Below the pieces are notes generated by a model, which had not been told where the DNA came from, ran no database searches, and was given only the letters and a program-made list of their open reading frames with translations. Shown one piece after another: positions 6,413 through 13,806 of a stretch of 20,198 bases of DNA. Within the stretch, counting starts at the first letter, position 1. Each line of letters begins with the position of its first letter. A program made the position numbers and the translations under genes. The stretch is from JAFGKM01 sp964403465 (GTDB taxonomy: Bacteria > Ratteibacteria > UBA8468 > B48-G9 > JAFGKM01): assembly GCA_964403465.1 (NCBI GenBank), contig CAYOFY010000021.1:1-20198 (forward strand), given 5' to 3'.

Positions 6413-8449
6413 ATGCCGAGTATAAAACAACTTGCAAAAAGAGAAGAAGGATTCTTGTCGGGCCACCGTCTGTGTGCCGGCTGCGGAGAGGGCATTGTTG
6501 CGAGGCTTGTCATGCTTGCCATAGACAGACCGGTTATCGTGGGGAATGCGACTGGCTGCCTGGAGGTGGCAAGCACTATCTTCCCGTATTCGGCATGGAA
6601 CGTTCCGTGGATACACTCAGCCTTTGAGAATGTTGCGGCGACAGTGAGCGGCGTGGAAGCGGCTTACCGGGCATTGAAGAAGCAGGGGAAGATAGACAAG
6701 GATGCGGTTTTTGTGGCATTTGGAGGCGACGGCGGGACGTACGACATAGGGCTCCAGTCACTTTCAGGCGCGGCAGAGCGGGGACACAGGATGCTTTACG
6801 TCTGCTGCAACAATCAGGCTTATATGAATTGCTTAAGTACGTCATCTCTTATAATGACCAAAGAAGGGCTTAAGAAAATAACAGATATAAAGGAAGGAGA
6901 ACTGATTTATGCTTTTGACCAAAAAACCTATCAGCCAGTTTTGAAAAAATGCACCGGTGTTTTTGATAATGGAATAAAACCTGTTTATGAACTTAAGACT
7001 CTACATCATTCAATAAAAGCCACAGATAACCATCCTTTTCTAATTTTGAAAAGAAACGGAAGAGGAAGAAAAAATAACTTTATCTGGAAAACACTATCCG
7101 AAGTTAAGACAGGAGATGAGGTTGTAGTTTTAAAAAACATAAATCCGGGGAGAACTGCTGAGTTCAGTTTTACAAGAGTTACCACAGATGACTATAAGGT
7201 AAATAAACTCAATGATACTAATATACCCGGGCATTCCAGTCCTGACTTAATGAAATATCTGGGTTTGTATGTCGGAGACGGCTGGGTAAGGAACGAGAAA
7301 GGAGAAGTGGGTTTTGCTTTACCCGAAAACAGCGAGGGGCGGGAAGTCCTGATAGACATTCATAACAAAATTTTTGGCGGAAATTTCAGAACAGATGAAG
7401 TTTATATCTATATAAATTCTGTAAATGTGGCAAGATTTATTGACTCTTTAGGTTTTGGCAAAGGAGCAAAAAATAAGACTATTCCACGATGGCTCTTCAC
7501 TTTGCCAATAGAAGAAAGAGAGAGTTTTATTGACGGATTGATGCTGTCTGACGGATATAAGACAGGAAATAGTTGCCGTTATGTATCAGCGAGCTCTGAA
7601 CTTTTGAGAACTCTTAAGTTATTACTGCAGATTACAAACTATAGAGTTGGAGATATCCACTGGCAGAGTAAAGAAAAAGGAACAAAATGCGTAGATAGAG
7701 AACTTCTGAAAGATGTTAAATATGGATATGTGTGTTTTAGTAAAAGAGGTAAATGGAATCTGGAAAAGTACAGGAATCAATACAGGTACCAAAATTTCCT
7801 AATAGAAAATAAATATTTTGATGTAGAAAAAGTAAAAAGTCTAAAATTGGTGGGAGAGGAGCCTACTCTTGACTTAAGAGTTGAGGATGAACATAACTTT
7901 ATTGCTGATGGAATAGTAGTCCATAACACCGGTATTCAGCGCTCTTCCGCAACTCCCAAAGCGGCGCATACCACAACCTCGCCCCTGGGCAAAGTCATAC
8001 CCGGCAAGGTACAGTTTCCCAAGGATGTTGCTTCAATAATGGTTGCGCACAACATCCCTTACGTTGCAACCTCAATTCCAGGCAGGTGGAATGACCTTGT
8101 GAACAAGGTGGAAAAGGCAATTTCTTTTGACGGGTTCACCTTCATTGATGTGCTTACGCCGTGCCGCCTGGGCTGGCCCCATGAGCCGGAACTCACGATG
8201 GAGATTTCCCGGGTTGCTGCGGATACATGCATCTGGCCCCTTTACGAGGTCGTGGAAGGAAAGTATAAATTGACCTACAAACCGAAGGAGAAGAAGCCGG
8301 TTGCAGAGTGGTTCAAGATGCAGAGAAGGTTCGCCCATCTCTTCAAGCCCGAGAACCAGGCACTGCTTGAAAACATCCAGCAGGAGGTTGACAGGAGATG
8401 GGAGATACTTCTCAAAAAATGTGATACCAGTTTGACTTCACACACATAG
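6413..8449 (+). CDS. porB: 2-oxoacid (probably pyruvate):ferredoxin oxidoreductase, beta subunit, interrupted by an intein
   Basis: Catalytic TPP-binding and FeS-binding beta subunit. The precursor has 678 residues; removing the intein (residues 140-505) leaves 312, the usual PorB size. The proximal [4Fe-4S] cysteines are C21 and C24 (GHRLCAGCG), C49 (NATGCLEVAS) and C584 (TPCRLGW). The TPP/Mg motif starts at GGDGGTYDIG (104-113) and should end with NNQAYMNTGIQRSSATP. The intein splits this between N139 and T506, next to the cofactor. The C-terminal PorB tail (EWFKMQRRFAHLFKPENQALL) is intact. The final residues DTSLTSHT and the stop are encoded by the terminal repeat of the palindromic element at 8423-8547, a non-native extension. 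The two extein halves are in one uninterrupted frame, so splicing should restore the enzyme. Confidence 0.96.
   Translation: MPSIKQLAKREEGFLSGHRLCAGCGEGIVARLVMLAIDRPVIVGNATGCLEVASTIFPYSAWNVPWIHSAFENVAATVSGVEAAYRALKKQGKIDKDAVFVAFGGDGGTYDIGLQSLSGAAERGHRMLYVCCNNQAYMNCLSTSSLIMTKEGLKKITDIKEGELIYAFDQKTYQPVLKKCTGVFDNGIKPVYELKTLHHSIKATDNHPFLILKRNGRGRKNNFIWKTLSEVKTGDEVVVLKNINPGRTAEFSFTRVTTDDYKVNKLNDTNIPGHSSPDLMKYLGLYVGDGWVRNEKGEVGFALPENSEGREVLIDIHNKIFGGNFRTDEVYIYINSVNVARFIDSLGFGKGAKNKTIPRWLFTLPIEERESFIDGLMLSDGYKTGNSCRYVSASSELLRTLKLLLQITNYRVGDIHWQSKEKGTKCVDRELLKDVKYGYVCFSKRGKWNLEKYRNQYRYQNFLIENKYFDVEKVKSLKLVGEEPTLDLRVEDEHNFIADGIVVHNTGIQRSSATPKAAHTTTSPLGKVIPGKVQFPKDVASIMVAHNIPYVATSIPGRWNDLVNKVEKAISFDGFTFIDVLTPCRLGWPHEPELTMEISRVAADTCIWPLYEVVEGKYKLTYKPKEKKPVAEWFKMQRRFAHLFKPENQALLENIQQEVDRRWEILLKKCDTSLTSHT
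6830..7927 (+). mobile_element. Intein with LAGLIDADG homing endonuclease in PorB (366 aa)
   Basis: In-frame self-splicing element. Intein residues: block A is CLSTSSLIMTKEGL with nucleophile Cys1; block B is TDNH at 65-68 (the TxxH motif); the endonuclease has LGLYVGDG (144-151), a block D-like KTIPRWLF (216-223) and FIDGLMLSDG (233-242), with both catalytic aspartates (D150, D241) present; block F is LDLRVEDEHNFIADG (347-361); block G is IVVHN with penultimate His365 and Asn366. The +1 extein residue is Thr. All residues needed for standard class 1 splicing and for endonuclease activity are therefore in place. Composition differs sharply from the host: a hand count gives 18 G+C in 60 bases (7681-7740) against 30 in 60 of the adjoining extein (6661-6720), and AGA replaces AGG for many arginines. 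This indicates recent acquisition. Confidence 0.97.
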
Positions 8450-8547
8450 TTTTGTTGGCTGCGTCATTGGCTGCCTCGACGTATTTTAAAATACGCCTCG
8501 TTGCCTCTTCCTTGCCGCCGCACTCTGTGTATGAATTGAAACTGGTA
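8423..8547 (+). mobile_element. MITE-like palindromic element of about 125 bases overlapping the porB 3' end
   Basis: Imperfect terminal inverted repeats of 22 bases (8425-8446 and 8526-8547) match at 19 of 22 positions, with outer ends TACCAGTTT / AAACTGGTA. The centre holds a perfect 16-base palindrome, CGTATTTTAAAATACG (8480-8495), almost exactly midway between the arms. No open reading frame of its own fits a transposase. The left arm runs through the last codons and TAG stop of porB, and the right arm ends about 10 bases before the cstA ribosome-binding site. This looks like a non-autonomous element, but no target-site duplication was identified. It fills nearly all of the porB-cstA spacer. 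Confidence 0.7.
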
Positions 8548-8565
8548 CAAGAGAGGGGGTAAGAG

Positions 8566-10206
8566 ATGAATTCCCTGCTGATCGTGGTGTTTTCACTGGT
8601 TCTTTTCATTGTGGCATACCGTTTTTACGGTCGTTTTATGGAAAGAATGTGGGATATCTCCGCCGGCAGGAAGACCCCGGTGATGGAGAAGCAGGACGGC
8701 GTGGATTATGTTCCTGCCCGCCACTGGACGATACTGTTCGGCCATCACTTTGCCTCAATCGCCGGAGCCGGCCCCATACTGGGTCCTGTCATCGCCTGCA
8801 TGCTGTGGGGATGGCTGCCTGCTGCTCTCTGGGTAATCCTCGGTTCCATCCTTCTGGGTGGAATGCACGACTTCTCCGCCCTCGTTTTAAGCATGCGACA
8901 TAAAGGCAGGTCAATAGGGGAGATTACCGAATCGGTCATGGGGCGCAGGAGCAGGATACTCTTCTCTCTTTTCATATGGCTTGCGCTCATACTCGTGGTG
9001 GCGGTCTTTGTTTCCGTTACCGCAAATACTTTCGTTCAGGCGCCCGAGATTGTCATCCCGACCTTCGGGCTTATCCTGATAGCGATGCTCTTCGGGCTGC
9101 TTGTTTACCGGTTCAACTGCCATTACATATACGCCACAATCGGGGCGCTTGTACTGCTTTCCTCCCTTTTTGTGGTCGGCAACAGATACCCTGTTTCCTT
9201 TTCCGTGGCGGAGCCCCTGAAACTCTGGATTATCATACTGGTGGCATATTCGTTTGTCGCAAGCATCATGCCGGTCAACCTTCTCCTTCAGCCGAGGGAT
9301 TACCTCTCCTCTTTTCTATTGATTGCAGGACTTGTTCTGGGGTATGCCGGGCTTTTCACCTCAAGACCTGCCATCAACACTCCGGCATACATATCTTTTA
9401 CTGCTGCCGGGCAGAAGGGGACTCTGTGGCCCATGATGTTTGTTATCATCGCCTGCGGCGCAATAAGCGGTTTTCACAGCCTTGTTGCCAGCGGGACCAC
9501 CTCAAAACAGATAACGAGCGAGAAGGATGCGAAAAAGATAGGGTACGGCAGCATGCTGACTGAGGGGGTGCTTTCAGTGCTGGCCCTGTTGTGCGTGTGC
9601 GCCGGGCTTTACTGGAAGAAAGACGGCTCGTCGTTCAACTACCCGGAATTGATGGCCACGGGCAACTGGATTGGCACGTTCGCAACCGGCTACGGACAGG
9701 TAATCTCAAGGATACTTAACCCTGATGTGGGCAAGATGCTGGCGATTGTCATGATAAACGCGTTTGTCCTGACCACGCTTGATACCTCCGCAAGGATTAC
9801 CCGGTATATTTCACAGGAGTTATTTGGAGAGAGCTGGAACGTTAAGATATTCAGGAACAGGTACTTTTCCACCTTCTTCATCGTTCTTATAGCCGGCTGG
9901 CTTGCCTTCGGCAACTGGCAGAAGATATGGCCTGTCTTCGGCGCCGCAAACCAGCTGGTGGCCGCCATAGCGCTTTTTGTGGCAGGGATGTTTCTCCTGA
10001 GGTGGCGGAAGAAAGTTTCACTCGCAACGTTCCTGCCGGCTCTGTTCATGTTCCTCACGACAATCACCGCCTTGCTCTACCAGGCGCAGGGTTTCTACCG
10101 GAGCAAGAACTTCCTCCTGGGTAATATCGCCATCATTCTCGTGGCTCTCGCCGGATTTGTCATAGCAGAAGGCCTCCGCAAGATCCACACCCTCAAAACA
10201 TCCTGA
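8566..10206 (+). CDS. cstA: Carbon starvation protein CstA-family transporter
   Basis: Inner-membrane transporter of the CstA/BtsT family, whose studied members import pyruvate or peptides. It is 546 residues with at least a dozen hydrophobic segments, shorter than E. coli CstA (about 700) but a size common outside enterobacteria. The family signature is clear: YVPARHWTILFGHHFASIAGAGPILGP split over about 48-74, GGMHDFSALVLSMRHKGRSIGE (about 97-118), and ISGFHSLVASGTTSKQ, LTTLDTSARITRY and GAANQLVAAIAL further on. The start has AGGGGG about 8 bases upstream. It is the gene directly after porB, separated by the MITE-like element, so co-transcription is possible and a supply of pyruvate to the oxidoreductase is a reasonable inference. 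Confidence 0.93.
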   Translation: MNSLLIVVFSLVLFIVAYRFYGRFMERMWDISAGRKTPVMEKQDGVDYVPARHWTILFGHHFASIAGAGPILGPVIACMLWGWLPAALWVILGSILLGGMHDFSALVLSMRHKGRSIGEITESVMGRRSRILFSLFIWLALILVVAVFVSVTANTFVQAPEIVIPTFGLILIAMLFGLLVYRFNCHYIYATIGALVLLSSLFVVGNRYPVSFSVAEPLKLWIIILVAYSFVASIMPVNLLLQPRDYLSSFLLIAGLVLGYAGLFTSRPAINTPAYISFTAAGQKGTLWPMMFVIIACGAISGFHSLVASGTTSKQITSEKDAKKIGYGSMLTEGVLSVLALLCVCAGLYWKKDGSSFNYPELMATGNWIGTFATGYGQVISRILNPDVGKMLAIVMINAFVLTTLDTSARITRYISQELFGESWNVKIFRNRYFSTFFIVLIAGWLAFGNWQKIWPVFGAANQLVAAIALFVAGMFLLRWRKKVSLATFLPALFMFLTTITALLYQAQGFYRSKNFLLGNIAIILVALAGFVIAEGLRKIHTLKTS

Positions 10207-10230
10207 CGATATACTGAACCTCTTTTGTGC

Positions 10231-10236
10231 TATAAT
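10231..10236 (+). promoter_or_regulatory. Extended -10 promoter of the transketolase gene
   Basis: TGCTATAAT is a perfect TGn-TATAAT extended -10, in the 76-base spacer between cstA and tkt. There is no good -35 at the standard distance, which fits an extended -10 promoter. It would give a leader of about 40 bases. Confidence 0.6.
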
Positions 10237-10282
10237 AGAAAACTACAATCAGCAATTTTGCGGAACAACGGGAGGAGAGAGA

Positions 10283-12193
10283 ATGGGGAGATTTGAAAAG
10301 GAAAGGTTAACTGATAATGATATTGCGAAACTGAAAGAACTGAGCAAGCTGTGCAAAGGCGACATACTGACGATGACAACCCTTGCCAATTCGGGGCATC
10401 CGGGCGGGTCAATGTCCTCCCTGGACATATACCTTACGGTTTATTCTTATGCCAGTGTTGCTCCGGACAGGGTTGACGACCCGTCAAGGGACAAGATTGT
10501 TGTAAGCCACGGGCATACGTCCCCCGGCGTCTTTTCCGTGCTGGGCAGGCTGGGTTTTTTCAACGTGGACGAGGCGGTTGCGACCTTCCGCTATTCCGGC
10601 AGTATCTTTGAGGGCCATGTTGTCAGGAGCGTTCCGGGCGTGGAATGGAGCAGCGGCAATCTGGGGCAGGGCCTTTCTGCCGGCTGCGGCTTTGCGCTTG
10701 GCGACAGGCTGCATAAAAGGGACACGCATGTTTTTGTGCTGATGAGCGACGGGGAGAGCACCAAGGGACAGGTGGCGGAAGCCAGGAGGTTTGCGGCGAA
10801 GTACGGCTTGAAAAACATAACGGTTGTGATTGACAATAACAATATACAGATAAGCGGAAAAACCTGCGATATCATGCCGTGCAGCATATCCGGCAATTAC
10901 CGGGCCGACGGCTGGGAGACGCTGGAAGTGGACGGTCATAACTTCACGGAACTGTATGATACCCTGCGCAAGTCCGTCAGCATGGATAAGCCGGTCTGCA
11001 TCATAGCGAACACCGTTATCGGCAAAGGCGTATCTTTCATGGAAAACGACTACCGCTACCACGGGAAGACGCTTGACGAACAGGCATATGTCAAGGCTAT
11101 GGCTGAAGTTGGCCTGCCGCCCGCTCTTGAGAAATACAGGAAACTCAGGGGAGAGAAAAGGGGCTATAAAGAGAGAAAGTTCCATTTTGCGCCAAAACTG
11201 GAAAAAGGCGCGGCCGTTGTTTACAAGAAGGACGAGAAGACTGATAACCGCAGTGCCTACGGGAAAGCGCTTCTGGACATTGCAAAGGCGAACGCGGGAA
11301 ACAGGGAATACCCGTTTGCCGTTTTTGACTGCGACCTTGCCACGTCGGTGAAGACCGACATGTTCGCCAAAGAATTTCCGGGAAACTTTTTCCAGGTGGG
11401 AGTACAGGAGCACAATGCCGCCACCATAGCGGGTGCGATTTCCACGGACAGGGTGATAAGTTTCTTTTCCGATTTCGCAGTTTTCGGCATTGACGAGACG
11501 TACAACCAGTCCCGCCTGAACGACCTCAACTATACCAACCTTAAGCTTGTATGCACGCATGTCGGGCTGGACGTGGGCGAAGACGGAAAGACGCACCAGT
11601 GCATTGATTATATAGGAACCATAAGGAATCTTTTCGGGTTCAGGATAGTTATCCCTGCCGATCCCAACCAGACGGACAGGGTGATAAGATACGTTGCCGG
11701 AGAGCCCGGGAACTGGTTTGTGGGCATGGGCAGGTCCAAGACCGTTACCGTTGCAACCGAAAAAGACGGCGGAGTGTATTTTGACGAAAACTACAGGTTT
11801 GAATACGGCAAGGCGGATATACTGCGCGAAGGCAAGAGCGGATACATAATAACCATGGGATGCCTGGTCTCCCGCGCACTTAAGGCTGTTGAACTGCTCA
11901 AGGCGGAAGGGATAAGCATAGGTATTATCAATATGAGCTGTCCCCTGGAGATAGACAGGAAGGTTATTGATAAGGCGATTGCGACAGGGCTGATTCTGAC
12001 GATGGAAGACCATCACATAGAGACCGGGCTGGGGATGACCGTGGCAAGGTATCTTCTGGAGAAGAAATACACCGGGAAATTCTTAAGGAGGGGTGTAACA
12101 CGTTACGGAAGTTCAGGCGAGCCGGAATATCTCTTCAAGCAGGAAGGGATGGACCCGGCATCGGTCGCCGCCCTGCTGAAATCCCAGGTGTAG
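10283..12193 (+). CDS. tkt: Transketolase
   Basis: TPP- and Mg-dependent enzyme that moves two-carbon ketol units between sugar phosphates in the non-oxidative pentose phosphate pathway. It is 636 residues with all three domains in one chain, not split into two half-genes. Seen motifs: SGHPGG (37-42), SHGHTSPG (75-82), the TPP motif SDGESTKGQVAEA (155-167; an S replaces the usual G of GDGE) with NN at about 185-187, the pyrimidine-domain VQEHNAA with catalytic Glu376, and a transketolase C domain (YIITMGCLVSRALKA). The ATG follows GGGAGGAGAGAGA. Dihydroxyacetone synthase or other transketolase-family activities cannot be excluded. Its stop codon abuts the broken end of the convergent GH4 remnant. 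The 510-codon open frame on the opposite strand is a coding shadow. Confidence 0.95.
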   Translation: MGRFEKERLTDNDIAKLKELSKLCKGDILTMTTLANSGHPGGSMSSLDIYLTVYSYASVAPDRVDDPSRDKIVVSHGHTSPGVFSVLGRLGFFNVDEAVATFRYSGSIFEGHVVRSVPGVEWSSGNLGQGLSAGCGFALGDRLHKRDTHVFVLMSDGESTKGQVAEARRFAAKYGLKNITVVIDNNNIQISGKTCDIMPCSISGNYRADGWETLEVDGHNFTELYDTLRKSVSMDKPVCIIANTVIGKGVSFMENDYRYHGKTLDEQAYVKAMAEVGLPPALEKYRKLRGEKRGYKERKFHFAPKLEKGAAVVYKKDEKTDNRSAYGKALLDIAKANAGNREYPFAVFDCDLATSVKTDMFAKEFPGNFFQVGVQEHNAATIAGAISTDRVISFFSDFAVFGIDETYNQSRLNDLNYTNLKLVCTHVGLDVGEDGKTHQCIDYIGTIRNLFGFRIVIPADPNQTDRVIRYVAGEPGNWFVGMGRSKTVTVATEKDGGVYFDENYRFEYGKADILREGKSGYIITMGCLVSRALKAVELLKAEGISIGIINMSCPLEIDRKVIDKAIATGLILTMEDHHIETGLGMTVARYLLEKKYTGKFLRRGVTRYGSSGEPEYLFKQEGMDPASVAALLKSQV

Positions 12194-12654
12194 AAATTGA
12201 GCAGGAGGGCTTCGGGACAGAACTTTTCCATTTCCCTGCATACGGGAATCACCAGGTGAAGGCTGCGCAGGGTATGGAAGGCCGCGCCAGGTCCACCGTT
12301 TTCTCCGAGCACATGCCTGAAACCGAGAGAAACGGGTATGCAGAACTCCTTTTCCCAGCACTCCATGCGTTTCCTTGCCACTGATGTTATCACGTAGTCT
12401 GCTCCCGACAGCGCTTCCCTGTAGTCCGTGGCGGCATGGATTCTCACGGGAGTCTTTCTATGCTCTTTTACCAGTCCGGCGAAGAGGAACATCTTTTTCA
12501 GCGCCGCCTCGTCTATGTCCATCAGGAACAGGGTCGTGTCTCTTTTTGCCAGGTCGCGCGAAGAAAGGACGTCCGCGATAACGGCCCTGCCAAAACTGTT
12601 GCTGCCTGCTCCCACAAGCGCTATCTTTATTTCCTCCCTGCCGCGTTTTCTCAT
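12103..12654 (-). pseudogene. GH4-family glycosidase, N-terminal remnant fused into the tkt 3' end
   Basis: The first about 153 residues (12654 down to about 12194) match the N-terminal NAD-binding domain of glycoside hydrolase family 4 (alpha-galactosidase/alpha-glucuronidase/6-phospho-glucosidase group). Visible are IKIALVGAGSNSFG, FLMDIDEAALKKM, ADYVITSVARKRMECW, GENGGPGAAFHTLRS and CPEALLLNF. Family members run about 430-480 residues. Here the homology stops at LLNF, where a TNP-type motif is expected, exactly at the transketolase stop codon (12191-12193). The remaining 30 codons are antisense to tkt. About two thirds of the enzyme, including the metal- and substrate-binding parts, is missing, so it cannot be an active glycosidase. 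A good promoter and an SD (GGGAGGG, 4 bases from ATG) remain. Confidence 0.85.
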
Positions 12655-12703
12655 ATTCCCTCCCCTGGTCTGCCTGGAAATACGGCATGTTCAACAGAGT
12701 AGA

Positions 12704-12731
12704 AATGTATCATTTTTCAGGCCATTGTCAA
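12704..12731 (-). promoter_or_regulatory. Promoter of the GH4 remnant
   Basis: On the minus strand TTGACA (12731-12726) is followed after 16 bases by TACATT (12709-12704). It is divergent from the promoter of the DUF6485-pyrF pair, so the 169-base region holds a back-to-back promoter pair. Confidence 0.5.
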
Positions 12732-12759
12732 GTTTTCGCAGGGTTGCGCACCTGCCGGA

Positions 12760-12788
12760 TTGATGATGCAGGGGAAAAGGTGTATGAT
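12760..12788 (+). promoter_or_regulatory. Promoter of the DUF6485-pyrF operon
   Basis: TTGATG (12760-12765), 17-base spacer, TATGAT (12783-12788), about 30 bases before the first start codon of the pair. Confidence 0.5.
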
Positions 12789-12823
12789 ATAGATATACCG
12801 GCGGGTCAGGCATGGGAGGGAAA

Positions 12824-13036
12824 ATGGAAGAAATATGCAACAGGGAAAAAAACCTGAAAGAGTGTACCTGTACCTACAAGGGTTGCAGCAGGAAGGGGCT
12901 GTGCTGCGAATGCATCAGTTACCACTGGGCGCAGAGGCAGTTGCCCGGGTGTCTGTTTCCTCCTGAAGCGGAAAGGACCTACGACAGGTCGCTGGAATAT
13001 TTTATTGAGGTCTGGAGCAGGAAGTCAGGGAGATAG
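12824..13036 (+). CDS. Small cysteine-rich protein, DUF6485-like
   Basis: A 70-residue soluble protein with eight cysteines (C5, C14, C16, C21, C27, C28, C30, C43), in the pattern CTCTYKGCSRKGLCCECI followed by LPGCLFPPEAERTYDRS. This matches my recollection of the DUF6485 family, whose function is not known. The cysteine spacing suggests metal (zinc or FeS) binding. An earlier ATG at 12812 is possible, but the GGGAGGG six bases before 12824 favours the shorter form. It is followed after six bases by pyrF and probably shares its promoter. Confidence 0.75.
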   Translation: MEEICNREKNLKECTCTYKGCSRKGLCCECISYHWAQRQLPGCLFPPEAERTYDRSLEYFIEVWSRKSGR

Positions 13037-13042
13037 CGAAGA

Positions 13043-13756
13043 ATGGGAAATGTTGACCCGAAGGAACGGCTTATCTTCGCCCTGGATGTCCCGACCGCGG
13101 GCGAAGCGGAAAGATACGTGGATGAACTTGACGGGATTATTGATTTTTTCAAGGTGGGCATTATACTGCACAGCGTTGCGGGCTCAGGGTTTGTGAGGGA
13201 ACTGGTAAGAAGGGGCAAGAAAGTCTTCCTGGACCTGAAATTTCTTGACATAGCGGATACCGTGAGGGATGCGGTCAGGCAGGTGTCCGGCCTGGGTGTG
13301 ACGTTCCTGACAGTGCATGCTGAAAGGCAGGCAATGAAGGCCGCGGCTGAAGGCAAGGCCGGGAGCGACCTCAGGATTCTCGCGGTCACGCTTCTCACAA
13401 ATCTCGGGATTTCAGACCTGGAAGAGACAGGAATCAGGATGTCTCCCGGGGAGGTTGTCCTGCGCAGGGCAAGGATGGCGGCGGAATGCGGATGCGACGG
13501 GGTTATCTCCTCGGGCAGGGAGGCCGCCCTCATCAGGAAAAAAACAGGCGGTAGGCTTCTTATAGTTACCCCCGGCGTACGTCCTGCCGGCAGTTCCTCC
13601 GACGGCCACAAGCGCCTTGTCACGCCGTCAGATGCGATTCGGGCCGGAGCGGATTATCTCGTGGTTGGAAGGCCCATAAGAAACGCTGCCGACCGGCGTT
13701 CAGCCGCATCATCAATCCTTGAAGAGATGCGGAGCGCTTTTCAGCAAAAGGAATAA
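13043..13756 (+). CDS. pyrF: Orotidine 5'-phosphate decarboxylase
   Basis: Last step of de novo UMP synthesis: decarboxylates OMP to UMP. It is 237 residues, standard for the short bacterial form. Catalytic signature DLKFLDIADT at 64-73 holds the Asp-Lys-Asp charged network (D64, K66, D69). The N-terminal ALDV (13-16) and DFFKVG (34-39), and the phosphate-binding end VTPGVRP and VVGRPI, complete the TIM barrel. The start follows AGGGAGA, which lies in the 3' end of the DUF6485-like gene. The central loop has F-L in place of the more usual L-H (DLKLHDI in many bacteria), a minor variation. No other pyr genes are in the window. Confidence 0.94.
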   Translation: MGNVDPKERLIFALDVPTAGEAERYVDELDGIIDFFKVGIILHSVAGSGFVRELVRRGKKVFLDLKFLDIADTVRDAVRQVSGLGVTFLTVHAERQAMKAAAEGKAGSDLRILAVTLLTNLGISDLEETGIRMSPGEVVLRRARMAAECGCDGVISSGREAALIRKKTGGRLLIVTPGVRPAGSSSDGHKRLVTPSDAIRAGADYLVVGRPIRNAADRRSAASSILEEMRSAFQQKE

Positions 13757-13806
13757 CAGGGAATGCCGTTATGAAATCATTCTTGCGGAATTTTCAGGGG
13801 GGATAA

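Noticed and set aside
6413..8449. porB as a natural fusion with a separate domain
   Set aside because: The inserted segment has every splicing block (Cys1, TxxH, His-Asn) and two endonuclease motifs, and its removal restores a contiguous PorB motif. An intein is the only reasonable reading.
10484..12016. 510-codon open frame on the minus strand opposite transketolase
   Set aside because: Transketolase on the plus strand has all family motifs. The antisense translation shows no recognisable domain and is a coding shadow.
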